Shown here: positions 1-9,545 of the stretch, in pieces
Layout of the letters: the number at the start of each line of letters is the position of its first letter
Numbering within the stretch: the first letter of the stretch is position 1
Source: Deltaproteobacteria bacterium
Lineage (GTDB): Bacteria > CG2-30-53-67
DNA length: 64,000 nt
Direction: 5' to 3'
NCBI GenBank assembly: GCA_013151235.1
Contig: JAADIO010000048.1
Span: 26,772-90,771, forward strand
Notes under the pieces: generated by a model
What the model saw: only the letters and a program-made list of their open reading frames with translations
Database searches by the model: none
Told to the model about the DNA's origin: nothing
Translations under genes and position numbers: made by a program

Positions 1-714
1 CTCCGCCTCCTTGCGTGTGATGTATCCTTCAACAACCATCCTTTCCAACACCAGGTTCCGCCGTCTGCGTGCTGCTTCCGGATGGGTCAGCGGGGAGTAT
101 CGCTCCGGAGATTTCGGGAGCCCCGCGAGCAGGGCTGCCTCCGCCAGGGAAATTTTCGAGATCTTTTTGCCGAAGTACTTTTCCGATGCCGTCTGGACCC
201 CGTAGCAGCCGGATCCGAGATAGATCTGGTTGAGATAAAAGTTCAGGATCTGGTCTTTTGTGTAGTGCTGCTCGATCTGCAGGGTCAGGATGGCTTCCTT
301 GATTTTGCGGATCAGTGTCCGTTTCGAAGAAAAGAAGAGGACCTTGCTCAACTGCTGCGTGATGGTACTTCCCCCTTCAATAATCCTGCCCGCAGCGATG
401 TCCCGGATCAATGCACGGGCGACCCCCCGGAAGTCGATTCCATGGTGGAAATAAAACCGGCTGTCCTCCACGGCGATCACGGCCTGTCGGAGAAATTCCG
501 GGATCCGGGCAAAGGGGACGACCTCCCGTTTTTCGAGAAACAGTTCTTCGATGACCGTGCCGTCGTCCGCGAGGATACGGGAGGCCTGGCTGGGCTGGAA
601 GTTTTCCAACTGCGTGACGTCGGGCAGCCGGACCAGCCGGGAAAAGAGTCCGCCCGTAAAGATGCCGAGGAGGAGAATGCCGCCGAGGAGGAGAAAGTAG
701 GTACGTAGTTTCAT
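1..714 (-). CDS. mrcA: Penicillin-binding protein 1A, N-terminal part (cut by window edge)
   Basis: Bifunctional class A PBP that polymerises and cross-links peptidoglycan at the periplasmic face of the inner membrane. Only about 238 N-terminal codons are visible. A single membrane anchor lies at about residues 5-25. The glycosyltransferase family 51 motifs follow: EDSRFYFHHG with catalytic Glu83, GGSTITQQ at 114-121, KIKEAILTLQIE at about 137-148 and YLNQIYLG at 160-167. The transpeptidase domain would lie beyond position 1. The ATG overlaps the TGA of the upstream histidine kinase gene (ATGA), so the two are probably translationally coupled. The family call is secure. PBP1A rather than PBP1C or another class A paralogue is likely but not proven without the C-terminus. 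Confidence 0.9.
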   Translation of the reverse strand, partial: MKLRTYFLLLGGILLLGIFTGGLFSRLVRLPDVTQLENFQPSQASRILADDGTVIEELFLEKREVVPFARIPEFLRQAVIAVEDSRFYFHHGIDFRGVARALIRDIAAGRIIEGGSTITQQLSKVLFFSSKRTLIRKIKEAILTLQIEQHYTKDQILNFYLNQIYLGSGCYGVQTASEKYFGKKISKISLAEAALLAGLPKSPERYSPLTHPEAARRRRNLVLERMVVEGYITRKEAE

Positions 715-1622
715 TCCGGGTCCCCGGCCGTCGGGAGGGTGAGCCAGAGGCCCCGTACGCGATCCCTTTGGTATTCCAGACCGACCCTGCCGCCCTGGAC
801 GCGGATCAGCTCCCGGGCGATCCGGGCGCTGAGGCTGCATCCTCCGGAGGTGGGAGGGTTCGTGGTCTCTGCGGGGAAGAGTTTTCGGAAGAAGTTGTCC
901 AGGAGTTGTTCTTCCATGCCTGTGTGCCGGACAATCATGGAAATACGGACGAAATTCTCCTTTCCATGACAAGGTTCCGGCAGGGAATTTCCTTTCCGGT
1001 TGCTGCATTGTGCGTGCAAAAGAATCTCTCCTTCCGACAGGACGTGGGAGATCTTCCCAAGCAGTCGTGTCAGGATTTGTTGCAGGCGTTCGGCATCAGC
1101 ATACAGAGGAGGAAGGGAGTCCGGGACCTCGCAGGTGATGATGCACCCTTTTCCTTTGTTTTCTTCGCCAAGTTTTTCGACGGTTTCCCGGAGTGCTTCC
1201 GCCGGTGAGAGGGCGGTCCGGTTTAACAAGAGTGTGCCCGATGAAATCATCTCCATCTCCAGGAGGTCATTGACCTGATCCGTCAGAGAACGGGCACTGT
1301 TGAGGATAATTCCCAGATCTTTTCGCTGCGGTTCCGTCAGTTCTCCCTCCATGCCGGAGAGGAGGATCTCGGTAAAACCGATAATGTTGTTTAAGGGACT
1401 GCGGAGATCATGGACGACGGAGTGGATGATTTCGGTCTGTTCCTTTTTCCGATGTATCTCTTTTTGATGTAAATGCTTCAGTTCTGCAAGGAGCCCGGCC
1501 TCTTTTTCCTGTTTCAGGAGCAGGCTGCTTTTGAGTTTTTTCCCGCGGATGAGGAGAATGAGGAGGGCTGAAAGCATGAGGAGGGAAAAAACGCACAGGA
1601 AAATGGTCAATGTGTTATTCAT
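711..1622 (-). CDS. Membrane-anchored histidine-kinase-like protein with degenerate ATPase domain
   Basis: 303 aa. One N-terminal membrane segment (residues 4-25) is followed by a short coiled coil and a HisKA dimerisation domain with the H-box SVVHDLRSPLNN (His71). The C-terminal region has the length and spacing of a HATPase_c domain, but key residues are missing. The N-box reads LQQILTRLLGKI, without the catalytic Asn residues. The G1 box reads RHTGMEE (no DxGxG) and the G2 box reads GGCSLSARI. ATP-dependent autophosphorylation is therefore doubtful, and it may be a pseudokinase or scaffold. I chose the ATG at 1622 over the TTG at 1670 because the hydrophobic anchor begins there. No response regulator is adjacent. 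It shares an ATGA overlap with the PBP1A gene, which hints at a cell-envelope role. Confidence 0.75.
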   Translation of the reverse strand: MNNTLTIFLCVFSLLMLSALLILLIRGKKLKSSLLLKQEKEAGLLAELKHLHQKEIHRKKEQTEIIHSVVHDLRSPLNNIIGFTEILLSGMEGELTEPQRKDLGIILNSARSLTDQVNDLLEMEMISSGTLLLNRTALSPAEALRETVEKLGEENKGKGCIITCEVPDSLPPLYADAERLQQILTRLLGKISHVLSEGEILLHAQCSNRKGNSLPEPCHGKENFVRISMIVRHTGMEEQLLDNFFRKLFPAETTNPPTSGGCSLSARIARELIRVQGGRVGLEYQRDRVRGLWLTLPTAGDPE

Positions 1623-1676
1623 TGTTTTTGCCCGGGGGAACAGGGTGCGATTTCGTTGATCACAAGACAATTTAAC

Positions 1677-1685
1677 ATTATACCA
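1677..1685 (-). promoter_or_regulatory. Extended -10 promoter for the kinase-PBP1A operon
   Basis: Read on the minus strand, TGGTATAAT is a perfect extended -10 (TG-N-TATAAT) about 55 bp upstream of the kinase ATG. No good -35 hexamer precedes it, as is usual for this class. It diverges from the uvrB promoter. Confidence 0.55.
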
Positions 1686-1722
1686 CAGGGCTTCGGGAGT
1701 GCGAGAGAGTATTCCCCCCTGT

Positions 1723-1751
1723 TTGACATAGCATAAAACCTATTATAAAAT
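1723..1751 (+). promoter_or_regulatory. Sigma-70 type promoter for uvrB
   Basis: TTGACA (1723-1728), a 17-bp spacer, then TAAAAT (1746-1751), 31 bp upstream of the uvrB start. An alternative -10, TATAAA, lies at 1744. No LexA-type palindrome was recognised by eye. Confidence 0.6.
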
Positions 1752-1781
1752 AAAGGAAAAATCAATTTTCCCGAGGATTTT

Positions 1782-3791
1782 GTGAACCGGTTCCGTATTG
1801 TCTCGAATTTTGTCCCCTGCGGGGACCAACCGGAAGCGATCCAGAAACTTTCCACCTGGATTCGTGAGGGGCGTCCCCATTCGGTATTGCTCGGAGTGAC
1901 CGGCTCGGGGAAGACCTATACCCTGGCGAAGGTGATCGAAGAGGTCGGCAAAACGACCCTGTTGATCGCTCCGAACAAGACTCTGGCCGCCCAGCTCTAC
2001 AACGAACTGAAATCCTTTTTTCCCGAAAATGCCGTTGAGTATTTCGTCAGTTATTACGATTACTATCAGCCGGAGGCCTATCTTCCTTCAACGGATACCT
2101 ATATCGAGAAGGATTCCTCCATCAACGATGAGATCGACAAACTGCGTCATTCCGCCACCCGGTCTCTCCTTGAGAGAAACGACGTGATTATTGTTGCCTC
2201 CGTTTCGTGTATCTACGGTCTCGGGTCGCCCGAGGCCTACCATGGTATGTTGGTCTACCTGGAGGAGGGGTGCGAGACGGACCGTGACGTTTTGCTGAAG
2301 AAGCTGGTGGAAATCCAGTACCGGCGTAACGAAATTGATTTCAAGCGGGGGACCTTTCGGGTGCGGGGCGACGTGGTGGAGATCCTGCCGGTTTATTCCG
2401 ATACGGCCATCCGGGTGGAATTTTTCGGGGACGTGGTGGAGGCGATATCCGAGGTCGATTCCCTAACGGGGAAGCGGCTTCGTTCGATTCCCAAGATCGC
2501 CCTCTATCCCGGGAGCCATTACGTGACTCCGAAGGAGCGGCTGGAAAAGGCCCGTGAGGCCATCCTGAAGGAATTGCGGGACCGGGTGACCGAATTGGAG
2601 CGGGAGAACAAGCTCGTGGAGGCCCAGCGGTTGGAGCAGCGGACACTCTTTGACTTGGAGATGATCCGCGAGGTCGGTTATTGCCAGGGGATCGAAAACT
2701 ATTCCCGGCACCTCACGGGACGACTGCCGGGCCGGCCGCCGCCGACACTGATCGACTATCTTCCGAAGGATTCCCTTGTGATGATCGATGAGAGTCATGT
2801 GACGGTTCCACAGTTGAACGGGATGTACCGCGGCGACCGGTCCCGGAAGGAGACCCTGGTGAATTTCGGATTCCGTCTTCCCTCGGCGTTTGATAATCGT
2901 CCGCTCCGTTTTGAAGAGTTTGCCGAACTGGTCCCGCAGACGGTCTATGTCTCAGCGACGCCGGGCCCGTTCGAACTGGAAAAGGCCGGGGAGCGGGTGG
3001 CGGAACAGATCATTCGGCCCACCGGACTGCTCGACCCGGAGATCATTGTCCGGCCTGTGGAGGGGCAGGTGGATGATCTGCTCCATGAAATTCGTGTACG
3101 GATCAAACGGTACGAGCGGGTCCTGGTGACCACGTTGACCAAACGGATGGCAGAGGATCTGACCGATTATTATTCCGATCTCGGGGTCAGGGTCCGGTAT
3201 CTCCATTCCGATGTGGAGACGTTGGAACGGATGGAGATTCTCCGGAGTCTCCGTAAAGGAGAGTTTGATGTTCTCGTCGGGATTAACCTGCTGCGAGAGG
3301 GGCTCGATCTTCCGGAGGTATCGCTGGTGGCCATCCTCGATGCGGACAAGGAAGGGTTTCTCCGTTCGGCGCGTTCCCTGATTCAGACGTCGGGGCGGGC
3401 GGCCCGAAATGCCGGGGGGCAGGTTCTCTTTTACGCTGACCGGGTTACCGATTCGATGGCCCGGGCGATTGGAGAGACGGAACGGCGGCGGAAGATTCAG
3501 CAGGATTACAATGAGAGGATGGGGATTACGCCGAAGACCATTGAAAAAGAGATCCCCGCAAGTCTCGTTGAAATGTGTGAGGCCGATTACGCAGGTGTCC
3601 CCCGGGTGGAGGAGGAGGGGGAAGAGTATCTGTCGGAAAAGGAACTGGCGGCAAAATTGGATATACTGGAAGAGGAGATGCTGAAGGCGGCCCGGGAGCT
3701 GGAGTTCGAACGGGCGGCGGAGTTACGGGATCAGCTGATTGCACTGAAGGACCGTCAGGTAGGGGTGAAGACGGCGGGCATTGGGAAATAG
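1782..3791 (+). CDS. uvrB: Excinuclease ABC subunit UvrB
   Basis: 669 aa, the usual full length. UvrB is the damage-verifying helicase-like subunit of nucleotide excision repair. It receives DNA from UvrA2 and recruits UvrC. Visible are Walker A GVTGSGKT (38-45), the beta-hairpin [12 protein letters not shown] (91-102) that probes the duplex, DESH in helicase motif II, the C-terminal helicase motifs (SGRAARN) and a terminal UVR domain ([12 protein letters not shown]) that binds UvrC. The GTG start follows a GAGGA ribosome site at 1773-1777. It is the first gene of a uvrB-uvrC-cyclase-like-pilZ run. Confidence 0.97.
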   Translation: MNRFRIVSNFVPCGDQPEAIQKLSTWIREGRPHSVLLGVTGSGKTYTLAKVIEEVGKTTLLIAPNKTLAAQLYNELKSFFPENAVEYFVSYYDYYQPEAYLPSTDTYIEKDSSINDEIDKLRHSATRSLLERNDVIIVASVSCIYGLGSPEAYHGMLVYLEEGCETDRDVLLKKLVEIQYRRNEIDFKRGTFRVRGDVVEILPVYSDTAIRVEFFGDVVEAISEVDSLTGKRLRSIPKIALYPGSHYVTPKERLEKAREAILKELRDRVTELERENKLVEAQRLEQRTLFDLEMIREVGYCQGIENYSRHLTGRLPGRPPPTLIDYLPKDSLVMIDESHVTVPQLNGMYRGDRSRKETLVNFGFRLPSAFDNRPLRFEEFAELVPQTVYVSATPGPFELEKAGERVAEQIIRPTGLLDPEIIVRPVEGQVDDLLHEIRVRIKRYERVLVTTLTKRMAEDLTDYYSDLGVRVRYLHSDVETLERMEILRSLRKGEFDVLVGINLLREGLDLPEVSLVAILDADKEGFLRSARSLIQTSGRAARNAGGQVLFYADRVTDSMARAIGETERRRKIQQDYNERMGITPKTIEKEIPASLVEMCEADYAGVPRVEEEGEEYLSEKELAAKLDILEEEMLKAARELEFERAAELRDQLIALKDRQVGVKTAGIGK

Positions 3792-3861
3792 AAATTGGAA
3801 AGTGGAAGATAGAAATTCGGGAATTCGCAAATTGAAAACAGCGGAAAAGAAGACGACAGCC

Positions 3862-5706
3862 ATGAAAGAGTCCATCCGGGAGACGGTGAAGGGCCTGCCT
3901 GCTTCGCCCGGTGTGTATATGATGAAGGACCGGGAAGGGAAGATCCTCTATGTGGGGAAGGCCAAGAATCTTCGAAACCGGGTCCGTTCCTATTTTGTGC
4001 CGAAGGCGCATCATACGGCGAAGACGGAGGTGATGCTTTCCAGGGTTTTCCAGGTCGATTTCATGGTCACGGCATCGGAGGTGGAGGCCTTCATCCTGGA
4101 GAGCAACCTGATCAAGAAGAATCGCCCCCGTTACAATATTCTTCTGAAGGACGACAAACATTATCCCTATCTCCGGCTGACCGTGCAGGAGGAATTCCCC
4201 CGCCTTGAGGTGGTCCGGAAAGTCGGGAAGGACGGGGCGCTTTATTTCGGTCCCTATGTTCCGGGAAGCCGTCTTCGCTCCACCCTCGATCTGATCGAAC
4301 GGACCTTTCCCCTCCGAAAGTCAAAGCGGAAGATCGAAGGGACAGGGAATCGGCCTTGCCTCAATTACCAGATCGGTCGTTGTCTTGCGCCCTGTGCCGG
4401 GAAGATTTCAAAGACGGAGTATGGACGGATCGTGCAGGAGGTGACGCTCTTTCTCAAGGGAAGGAACCGGATACTCCTCCGGAAGCTTCGGAGCGGGATG
4501 GAGACGGCCGCCCGCGACCTGAAATTTGAAAAGGCGGCACGGCTCCGGGACCAGATCCGGAGGATCGAACGGGTGACGGAACGGCAGAAGATCATCTCCA
4601 CCGCCCTGGAGGACAAGGATGTCCTGGGCGTGGCCCATGCAGGCAATACGGCTTGTGTGGAGATCCTCTTTGTCCGGGGCGGAAGACTTCTTGGAAAGAA
4701 GGAGTTCTTTTTCGAGCTTCCCGAAGACGACCCTTCCGGGGTGCTTCTGCATTCCTTCCTGTCCCTGTATTACGGAGAGGAGAGCCTGATCCCGCCACGG
4801 ATCTTTGTGCCCGGCAAGGTTCCGGACGGGGAGACATTGGAATGGGCCTTGACCGCTCTGCGGGGGCGGCGGACACGGATCGTGACCCCGCACCGGGGGT
4901 TGAATCATCAGTTGATTCGTATGGCGAATGAAAATGCCGAACTTGCGCTTCAGGGATACCTGCGGGAGAAAGACCGGGACCGGATCCTCCTGAAAGACCT
5001 GCAAAAACGGGCGGATCTGCAGCGTTTCCCGCAACGGATCGAGGCCTTCGACATTTCCAATATCCAGGGAGAATTCCCCGTGGCGTCAATGGTGGTCTTT
5101 GAAAACGGACGTCCCCGTAACTCCCATTACCGCCACTTCCGGGTCCGATCGGTTGCGGGGGCGAATGACTACGCCATGATGGAAGAGGTCCTCATGCGCC
5201 GCTATCGTCCGGAACCGGAGGCGCCCCTCCCGATGCCGGACCTCATCATGGTCGACGGCGGCAAGGGGCAGCTCCATGTGCTGTGCCGTGTGTCGGAAGA
5301 GATCGGTTTTGCCTCCCGGACGGACCTGATGGCCCTGGCCAAGGCCCGGCCGGGGAGGGGAGACGACTCCGTGGATCGCATTCTGCGTCCCGGATGGAAA
5401 ACGGAGATCCGGTTGAAACCGGACGATCCCGTGATCCATCTTCTGCAGCGGGTCCGGGATGAGTCTCATCGTTTTGCGATCAACTATTACCGGAAACTCC
5501 ATACGAAAGATCTTCTCTCGACGCAGCTTCTTGAAATTCCGGGGGTGGGCCGCAAAAGGAGCCTTTCGCTCCTGAAGCATTTCGGGAGCCTCCGCCAGGT
5601 ACGGGAAGCGAGTTTGGAGGAACTATTGTCTGCGCCCGCAATCAACCGGGAGGTGGCCCTGCGGATCTATCATTCATTTCATTCCAGGGGGAATGCTGCG
5701 CCATGA
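3862..5706 (+). CDS. uvrC: Excinuclease ABC subunit UvrC
   Basis: 614 aa, family-typical. UvrC makes the 3' and 5' incisions flanking a UvrB-bound lesion. The GIY-YIG domain is N-terminal (GVYMM at 17-21, YVGKAKNL at 30-37), followed by a UVR motif (LKFEKAARLRDQI), the RNase-H-like 5' nuclease domain (EAFDISNIQG and MVDGGKGQL) and terminal helix-hairpin-helix motifs (IPGVGRKRS near 559). I chose the ATG at 3862. An in-frame upstream ATG at 3781 would add 27 residues encoded by an AT-rich repetitive spacer and not expected in the family. The last 4 bp overlap the next gene as ATGA. Confidence 0.96.
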   Translation: MKESIRETVKGLPASPGVYMMKDREGKILYVGKAKNLRNRVRSYFVPKAHHTAKTEVMLSRVFQVDFMVTASEVEAFILESNLIKKNRPRYNILLKDDKHYPYLRLTVQEEFPRLEVVRKVGKDGALYFGPYVPGSRLRSTLDLIERTFPLRKSKRKIEGTGNRPCLNYQIGRCLAPCAGKISKTEYGRIVQEVTLFLKGRNRILLRKLRSGMETAARDLKFEKAARLRDQIRRIERVTERQKIISTALEDKDVLGVAHAGNTACVEILFVRGGRLLGKKEFFFELPEDDPSGVLLHSFLSLYYGEESLIPPRIFVPGKVPDGETLEWALTALRGRRTRIVTPHRGLNHQLIRMANENAELALQGYLREKDRDRILLKDLQKRADLQRFPQRIEAFDISNIQGEFPVASMVVFENGRPRNSHYRHFRVRSVAGANDYAMMEEVLMRRYRPEPEAPLPMPDLIMVDGGKGQLHVLCRVSEEIGFASRTDLMALAKARPGRGDDSVDRILRPGWKTEIRLKPDDPVIHLLQRVRDESHRFAINYYRKLHTKDLLSTQLLEIPGVGRKRSLSLLKHFGSLRQVREASLEELLSAPAINREVALRIYHSFHSRGNAAP

Positions 5707-8090
5707 GTCGTGCCGGATTTTCCCATGAACCCGTGCTGCAAGGGGGGCTGCTTTTCCTGACGCTGCGTTTTGCCGTTTTTCTGCTGATCGCACTTTCTGT
5801 TTCCCTGCCCTTCTTTGCGGAACGGCCTTTGGTTCAGTGGGGGGTCCTGAGCTATTTTGCCTTCTCCGAAATCCTGCTGCTCCTCCGGTCCAACCGGTGG
5901 ACGCGGCGGAAGATCGCCATCGGGATCTATTTCCTCGACGTCTATGCCGTGACCTCCCTCATCCTGACGCAGGGACTTTCGGTCGTCTGGTATCTGACGA
6001 TTCCCGTCTTCATGCTGGGGGTCAACCTCCTTTACAAGGGGAGACGCTCCTGGCTGTTGATCTCCCTGATTCCCGCGGTACTGATCCTTCTGCAACTCTT
6101 CCGGCAGGGCGGTCTTACCACCGGGGTGATCTGGGAGTATGGTGGTGTGGTTTTCCTCTTTTTCGTTTTTGAAGGGACCGTGCATGCCCTGGTCGGCCGT
6201 CTGGAATACCTGAATGCCCTCTGCCGGGGACAGCAGAAGGTTGTGCGGTGTATCATCGATGACGATTCCTCCGTCTCGCTGAAGGAGGGAATGCAAAAAA
6301 TCCTCGAAAAGGAGGTCCCCTTCGGAGTGGATCTGCAGGTTTTCCTCTTTCGGGATCCCGCAGGGGACCTGCGCGGGCTGGAACGGCGTCGGGAGGGAGA
6401 GGTCAGCGAGGTTTGGATCCATCATGCCGGTTTGCCCTATTGGTTGGAGAAGGTGCCGGTCCGGGGGCGTTACCTGGAAAAGCTTCAACGAGACGATCCC
6501 GGTGACGACTTCCGGAGTGCCCGGGATGTGCAAAGCCTCCTGATTCTTCCGATGCAGGTGGAAGCGAGGGAGGGGTTTCTCCTCTTCGGGCGGCGATCCC
6601 CCTCGGCCTTTTCAACGCTGGAACGGGAGAACCTGCTCCTCTATGGCGAAATGATCCGCCGGCGGCTGGTCCGGTCCGATGTGCAGAACATTCCGTCTTG
6701 TATGGATGGAGAGGGGCGTGAACCCCGATTTTCCGCCGCTTCTCCTCCGGGTGAAAAAGACGAAAGGGAAGAAGAACTACGGGAACGGCTTGCACGTCTG
6801 AAACAGGAGAACGCCCGGCTGCAATCAGTCATCGACAATGAACTTCATTCGGAGACGCTGGAACTCAAGAAGGCGGCACTGGCCGTTCTCTCCCGGGAAT
6901 CGGAGCAGGATCGAAAGGTTCTGGAGAAACTTGCCTCGGCGGAACTGAGCCAGGCCGTCTCCCATCTCTTTGACATGCACCTTGTGCTTGACCTGATCCT
7001 TGAAGTGATCTGCAAAAAACTCAAGGTTGAGAATGCCTCCATCATGCTGTTACGTGAGGAGAGCCGCGATCTGATTATCTCCGCCCATCGGGGTTTGAAA
7101 GACGAAGTCGTCCGGGAGACCCGGCTGATGGTGGGGGAGGCGATTGCCGGCTACGTCGCGCAGAAGGGCGAACCGCTCCTGATCGAAGATGTCCGGAAGG
7201 ATCCCCGCTTCGTTCCCTTCAGCCGGGAACGATACCGTTCCGGCACGTTGCTCAGTGTCCCGATCCTCGGCAAGGAAAAGGTTCTCGGTGTGATTAACCT
7301 TTCCGATCCGGCCCAGGACGGTCCCTTCCGGGAGCAGGACCTCGAAATCCTTCAGGCGATGTCCCGCCAGGCGGCTATTGTGATCGAAAATGACCGGATG
7401 TACCAGGAGTTCAAGAACGGCCGGTGGATTCGTGAGATCTATGAGGAAGAACTGTCGCAGCGAGTCTCGAAAAAGGTTTTTCAGGAAGGACAGGTGCTTG
7501 AGAAGGTAGCGGGCGAATATCCGGTGACCATTCTTTCCGTTCATCTTCATGAAGCCGGGAGCTCCGCGGCCGTGGACAGTCTGGAAAGAATCCGCCTGAT
7601 CGAACAGTGTTTTCAGGATTGTCGTCGAATTCTTGTCCGGCGCCGGGGGGATGTCGCCGGAGAGACGGGCGCCGGGATGATCGGACTTTTCGGTCTGCCT
7701 TTTCCGGACGCGAAGGATGCCTGGCAGTCGGTTCTTGCCGCGGTGGATCTGCTGAAATATTTTGCCGGGAAAAGTTCGAAAACCGGGACAGTGAGAGAAG
7801 AAGGTTTTGGGGTTTCCATCGGAATCTCCACGGGAAGGGTCCTTCTCCGGGAAAAGCAGGGAACGGTCCCCTATGCCGTTTTCGGAGAAACCTGGGAACG
7901 GGCCGTGACCCTGATGCATGCCGCCTCTCCGGGACAGATCCTGGTCGATGAGCCGACCCATGACCGGATTGAGGACGCCGTCAATGCCCTCCGCCTGGTT
8001 CTCCCCTACGGGATCAATAAACAGTTGACGGCCTTCGGGATCAAGGGGTTGAAAAAGGTGGTTGTTGCGGCGGAATCGGTTGAGATGTAG
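5703..8090 (+). CDS. Membrane GAF protein with degenerate class III nucleotidyl-cyclase domain
   Basis: 795 aa. The N-terminus holds five or six hydrophobic segments (about 15-165). A GAF-like region, a charged coiled coil (about 350-400), a clear GAF domain (about 410-555; SVPILGKEKVLGVINLSD) and a C-terminal region with class III adenylate/guanylate cyclase layout follow. Both metal-binding Asp positions look lost. The first strand reads VTILSVHLHEAG where active enzymes have an Asp-Ile pair, and the second reads ETGAGMIGLFG where active enzymes have GDxxMAVFG. It is therefore probably a non-catalytic sensor or regulatory subunit. It overlaps uvrC by 4 bp and precedes a PilZ gene. No ligand can be assigned. 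Confidence 0.75.
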   Translation: MSRAGFSHEPVLQGGLLFLTLRFAVFLLIALSVSLPFFAERPLVQWGVLSYFAFSEILLLLRSNRWTRRKIAIGIYFLDVYAVTSLILTQGLSVVWYLTIPVFMLGVNLLYKGRRSWLLISLIPAVLILLQLFRQGGLTTGVIWEYGGVVFLFFVFEGTVHALVGRLEYLNALCRGQQKVVRCIIDDDSSVSLKEGMQKILEKEVPFGVDLQVFLFRDPAGDLRGLERRREGEVSEVWIHHAGLPYWLEKVPVRGRYLEKLQRDDPGDDFRSARDVQSLLILPMQVEAREGFLLFGRRSPSAFSTLERENLLLYGEMIRRRLVRSDVQNIPSCMDGEGREPRFSAASPPGEKDEREEELRERLARLKQENARLQSVIDNELHSETLELKKAALAVLSRESEQDRKVLEKLASAELSQAVSHLFDMHLVLDLILEVICKKLKVENASIMLLREESRDLIISAHRGLKDEVVRETRLMVGEAIAGYVAQKGEPLLIEDVRKDPRFVPFSRERYRSGTLLSVPILGKEKVLGVINLSDPAQDGPFREQDLEILQAMSRQAAIVIENDRMYQEFKNGRWIREIYEEELSQRVSKKVFQEGQVLEKVAGEYPVTILSVHLHEAGSSAAVDSLERIRLIEQCFQDCRRILVRRRGDVAGETGAGMIGLFGLPFPDAKDAWQSVLAAVDLLKYFAGKSSKTGTVREEGFGVSIGISTGRVLLREKQGTVPYAVFGETWERAVTLMHAASPGQILVDEPTHDRIEDAVNALRLVLPYGINKQLTAFGIKGLKKVVVAAESVEM

Positions 8091-8113
8091 GAACAGTACC
8101 GGAGGCGGGAAGG

Positions 8114-8476
8114 ATGTCATTATTCCCCGGTGGACGGAAAAAGAGACGATTTCCCCGGGTCAGTCCGGAGAAGGGCCGACCGATCCGGGTCGACATTAAC
8201 GGAGTCGATTTTCTCGAGATCGTTTATGCCGACAATCTCAGTGAAGGGGGACTTTCCATTGTGGCTCCCCATGAGTTCAGGGGATGCAAAATCGACCAGC
8301 CCGTTTCGCTCATTATCTCCCTTCCGGAACCGGAAAAAGCAAACATCCTGGTTGCCGGGATCATTCGTTATATTTCCTACACCCGGAAGATCTTCGGCGT
8401 TGCCTTTGTGGACCTCAAAAAAGAAGACCGGAAGAAGATTCAGCGCTACGTTGAATATCGAATGAAGGGAGACTGA
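8114..8476 (+). CDS. PilZ domain protein (putative c-di-GMP receptor)
   Basis: 120 aa, essentially a single PilZ domain. The RxxxR switch region (RKKRRFPR) is at the N-terminus and the second c-di-GMP binding motif is present as DNLSEGG. Proteins of this size usually relay c-di-GMP level by protein-protein contact. It lies 23 bp behind the degenerate cyclase protein and has the ribosome site GGAGGCGGGAAGG. The gene pairing suggests a common signalling path, but this is inference. Confidence 0.85.
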   Translation: MSLFPGGRKKRRFPRVSPEKGRPIRVDINGVDFLEIVYADNLSEGGLSIVAPHEFRGCKIDQPVSLIISLPEPEKANILVAGIIRYISYTRKIFGVAFVDLKKEDRKKIQRYVEYRMKGD

Positions 8477-8564
8477 CCTCTGTCCCGGAACCTTCATTCA
8501 CTCTTATTTCCGGCGGTCTCAGGCGGGTGGTGGAACATTTATGACATTTTTTTGAGATTGTTTT

Positions 8565-8593
8565 TTGACAATACCCCTTGACAAGGATATATC
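8565..8593 (+). promoter_or_regulatory. Upstream promoter P1 of the nuo operon
   Basis: TTGACA (8565-8570), a 17-bp spacer, then TATATC (8588-8593). It lies in a 224-bp AT-rich gap between pilZ and nuoA and interleaves with a second promoter 13 bp downstream. Confidence 0.65.
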
Positions 8594-8606
8594 GTTGTTT
8601 TAATAT
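8578..8606 (+). promoter_or_regulatory. Downstream promoter P2 of the nuo operon
   Basis: TTGACA (8578-8583), a 17-bp spacer, then TAATAT (8601-8606). Both hexamers and the spacing are near consensus. Its -35 lies inside the spacer of P1, so polymerase cannot occupy both at once. The leader to nuoA would be about 85-90 nt. Confidence 0.7.
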
Positions 8607-8700
8607 CCAATTTAACGTTCTTGGCGTGTTCTCGTTGGATCCCGGGGATATTCAAAGGCAGTACGTATAGAAACTGCGGTTCATATTATCAGAGTCTGAG

Positions 8701-9072
8701 ATGCCTGAAACGATTATTCCTGCCGGCTATTTCCCCATTATCCTGTTCCTGATCCTTGCCTTGCTTTTCGGGGTAGTGACCCTCTTTTTCGGGTCATTGA
8801 TTCGTCCGAACCGTCCTGGTATTGACAAACTCTCCCCCTATGAATGCGGCAACCCCCCCTTCATGGATTCCCGGTCCCGGATCTTCATCCGTTATTACCT
8901 GGTGGCCGTACTGTTTGTTCTCTTCGATCTGGAAGCGGTCTTTCTCTATCCCTGGGCCGTGGTCTATCACAAGATCGGCATGTACGGCCTTGTGGAGATG
9001 GTCCTCTTTATTGTGATTCTCCTTGTCGGCTATGCCTATGCCTGGCGGAAAGGGGCATTGGAATGGGATTGA
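8701..9072 (+). CDS. nuoA: NADH-quinone oxidoreductase subunit A
   Basis: 123 aa membrane subunit of complex I. Three transmembrane helices are visible (about 8-30, 60-85 and 92-115). The conserved loop with YECGNPPF and the [18 protein letters not shown] helix identify the family. This loop lies near the quinone chamber. It is the first gene of a co-directional 14-gene nuo run. The ribosome site is weak (CAGAGTCTGAG before the ATG). Its 3' end overlaps nuoB by 10 bp. Confidence 0.96.
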   Translation: MPETIIPAGYFPIILFLILALLFGVVTLFFGSLIRPNRPGIDKLSPYECGNPPFMDSRSRIFIRYYLVAVLFVLFDLEAVFLYPWAVVYHKIGMYGLVEMVLFIVILLVGYAYAWRKGALEWD

Positions 9073-9545
9073 TTGAACATCGATTCAACGACAACTTTCT
9101 CACGACGACGGTGGACCAGGTGATCAACTGGGCCCGGAAGTCCTCCCTCTGGCCGGTGACCTTCGGGCTTGCCTGCTGTGCGATTGAAATGATGACGACC
9201 GGTTCCGCCCATTACGATCTCGACAGGATGGGAGTGATTTTCCGTGCTTCGCCGCGACAGTCCGATCTGATGATCGTTGCGGGGACCCTGACCTGGAAGA
9301 TGGCCCATGTGCTGCGCAAGATCTATGACCAGATGCCGGAGCCGAAATATGTGATCTCCATGGGAAGCTGTGCCGCATCGGGCGGGGTCTTCAACACCTA
9401 CAGTGTGGTCCAGGGGGTTGACCAGGTTGTTCCCGTGGACGTTTATGTCCCGGGTTGTCCGCCCCGCCCTGAAGCACTGATGTACGGGATCGTCAAACTG
9501 CAGGAGAAAATAGAAAAGGCGCGGTATATCCGGAAGGAACTATGA
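9063..9545 (+). CDS. nuoB: NADH-quinone oxidoreductase subunit B
   Basis: 160 aa. NuoB carries the terminal [4Fe-4S] cluster N2 that reduces quinone. The ligands are visible as the tandem Cys pair in LACCAIEMM, the Cys in MGSCAASGG and the Cys in [12 protein letters not shown] chose the ATG at 9063 (MGLIEHRF). It overlaps the nuoA stop, and the longer frame upstream is only the shadow of nuoA. It is followed by nuoC with a 4-bp ATGA overlap. Confidence 0.96.
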   Translation: MGLIEHRFNDNFLTTTVDQVINWARKSSLWPVTFGLACCAIEMMTTGSAHYDLDRMGVIFRASPRQSDLMIVAGTLTWKMAHVLRKIYDQMPEPKYVISMGSCAASGGVFNTYSVVQGVDQVVPVDVYVPGCPPRPEALMYGIVKLQEKIEKARYIRKEL

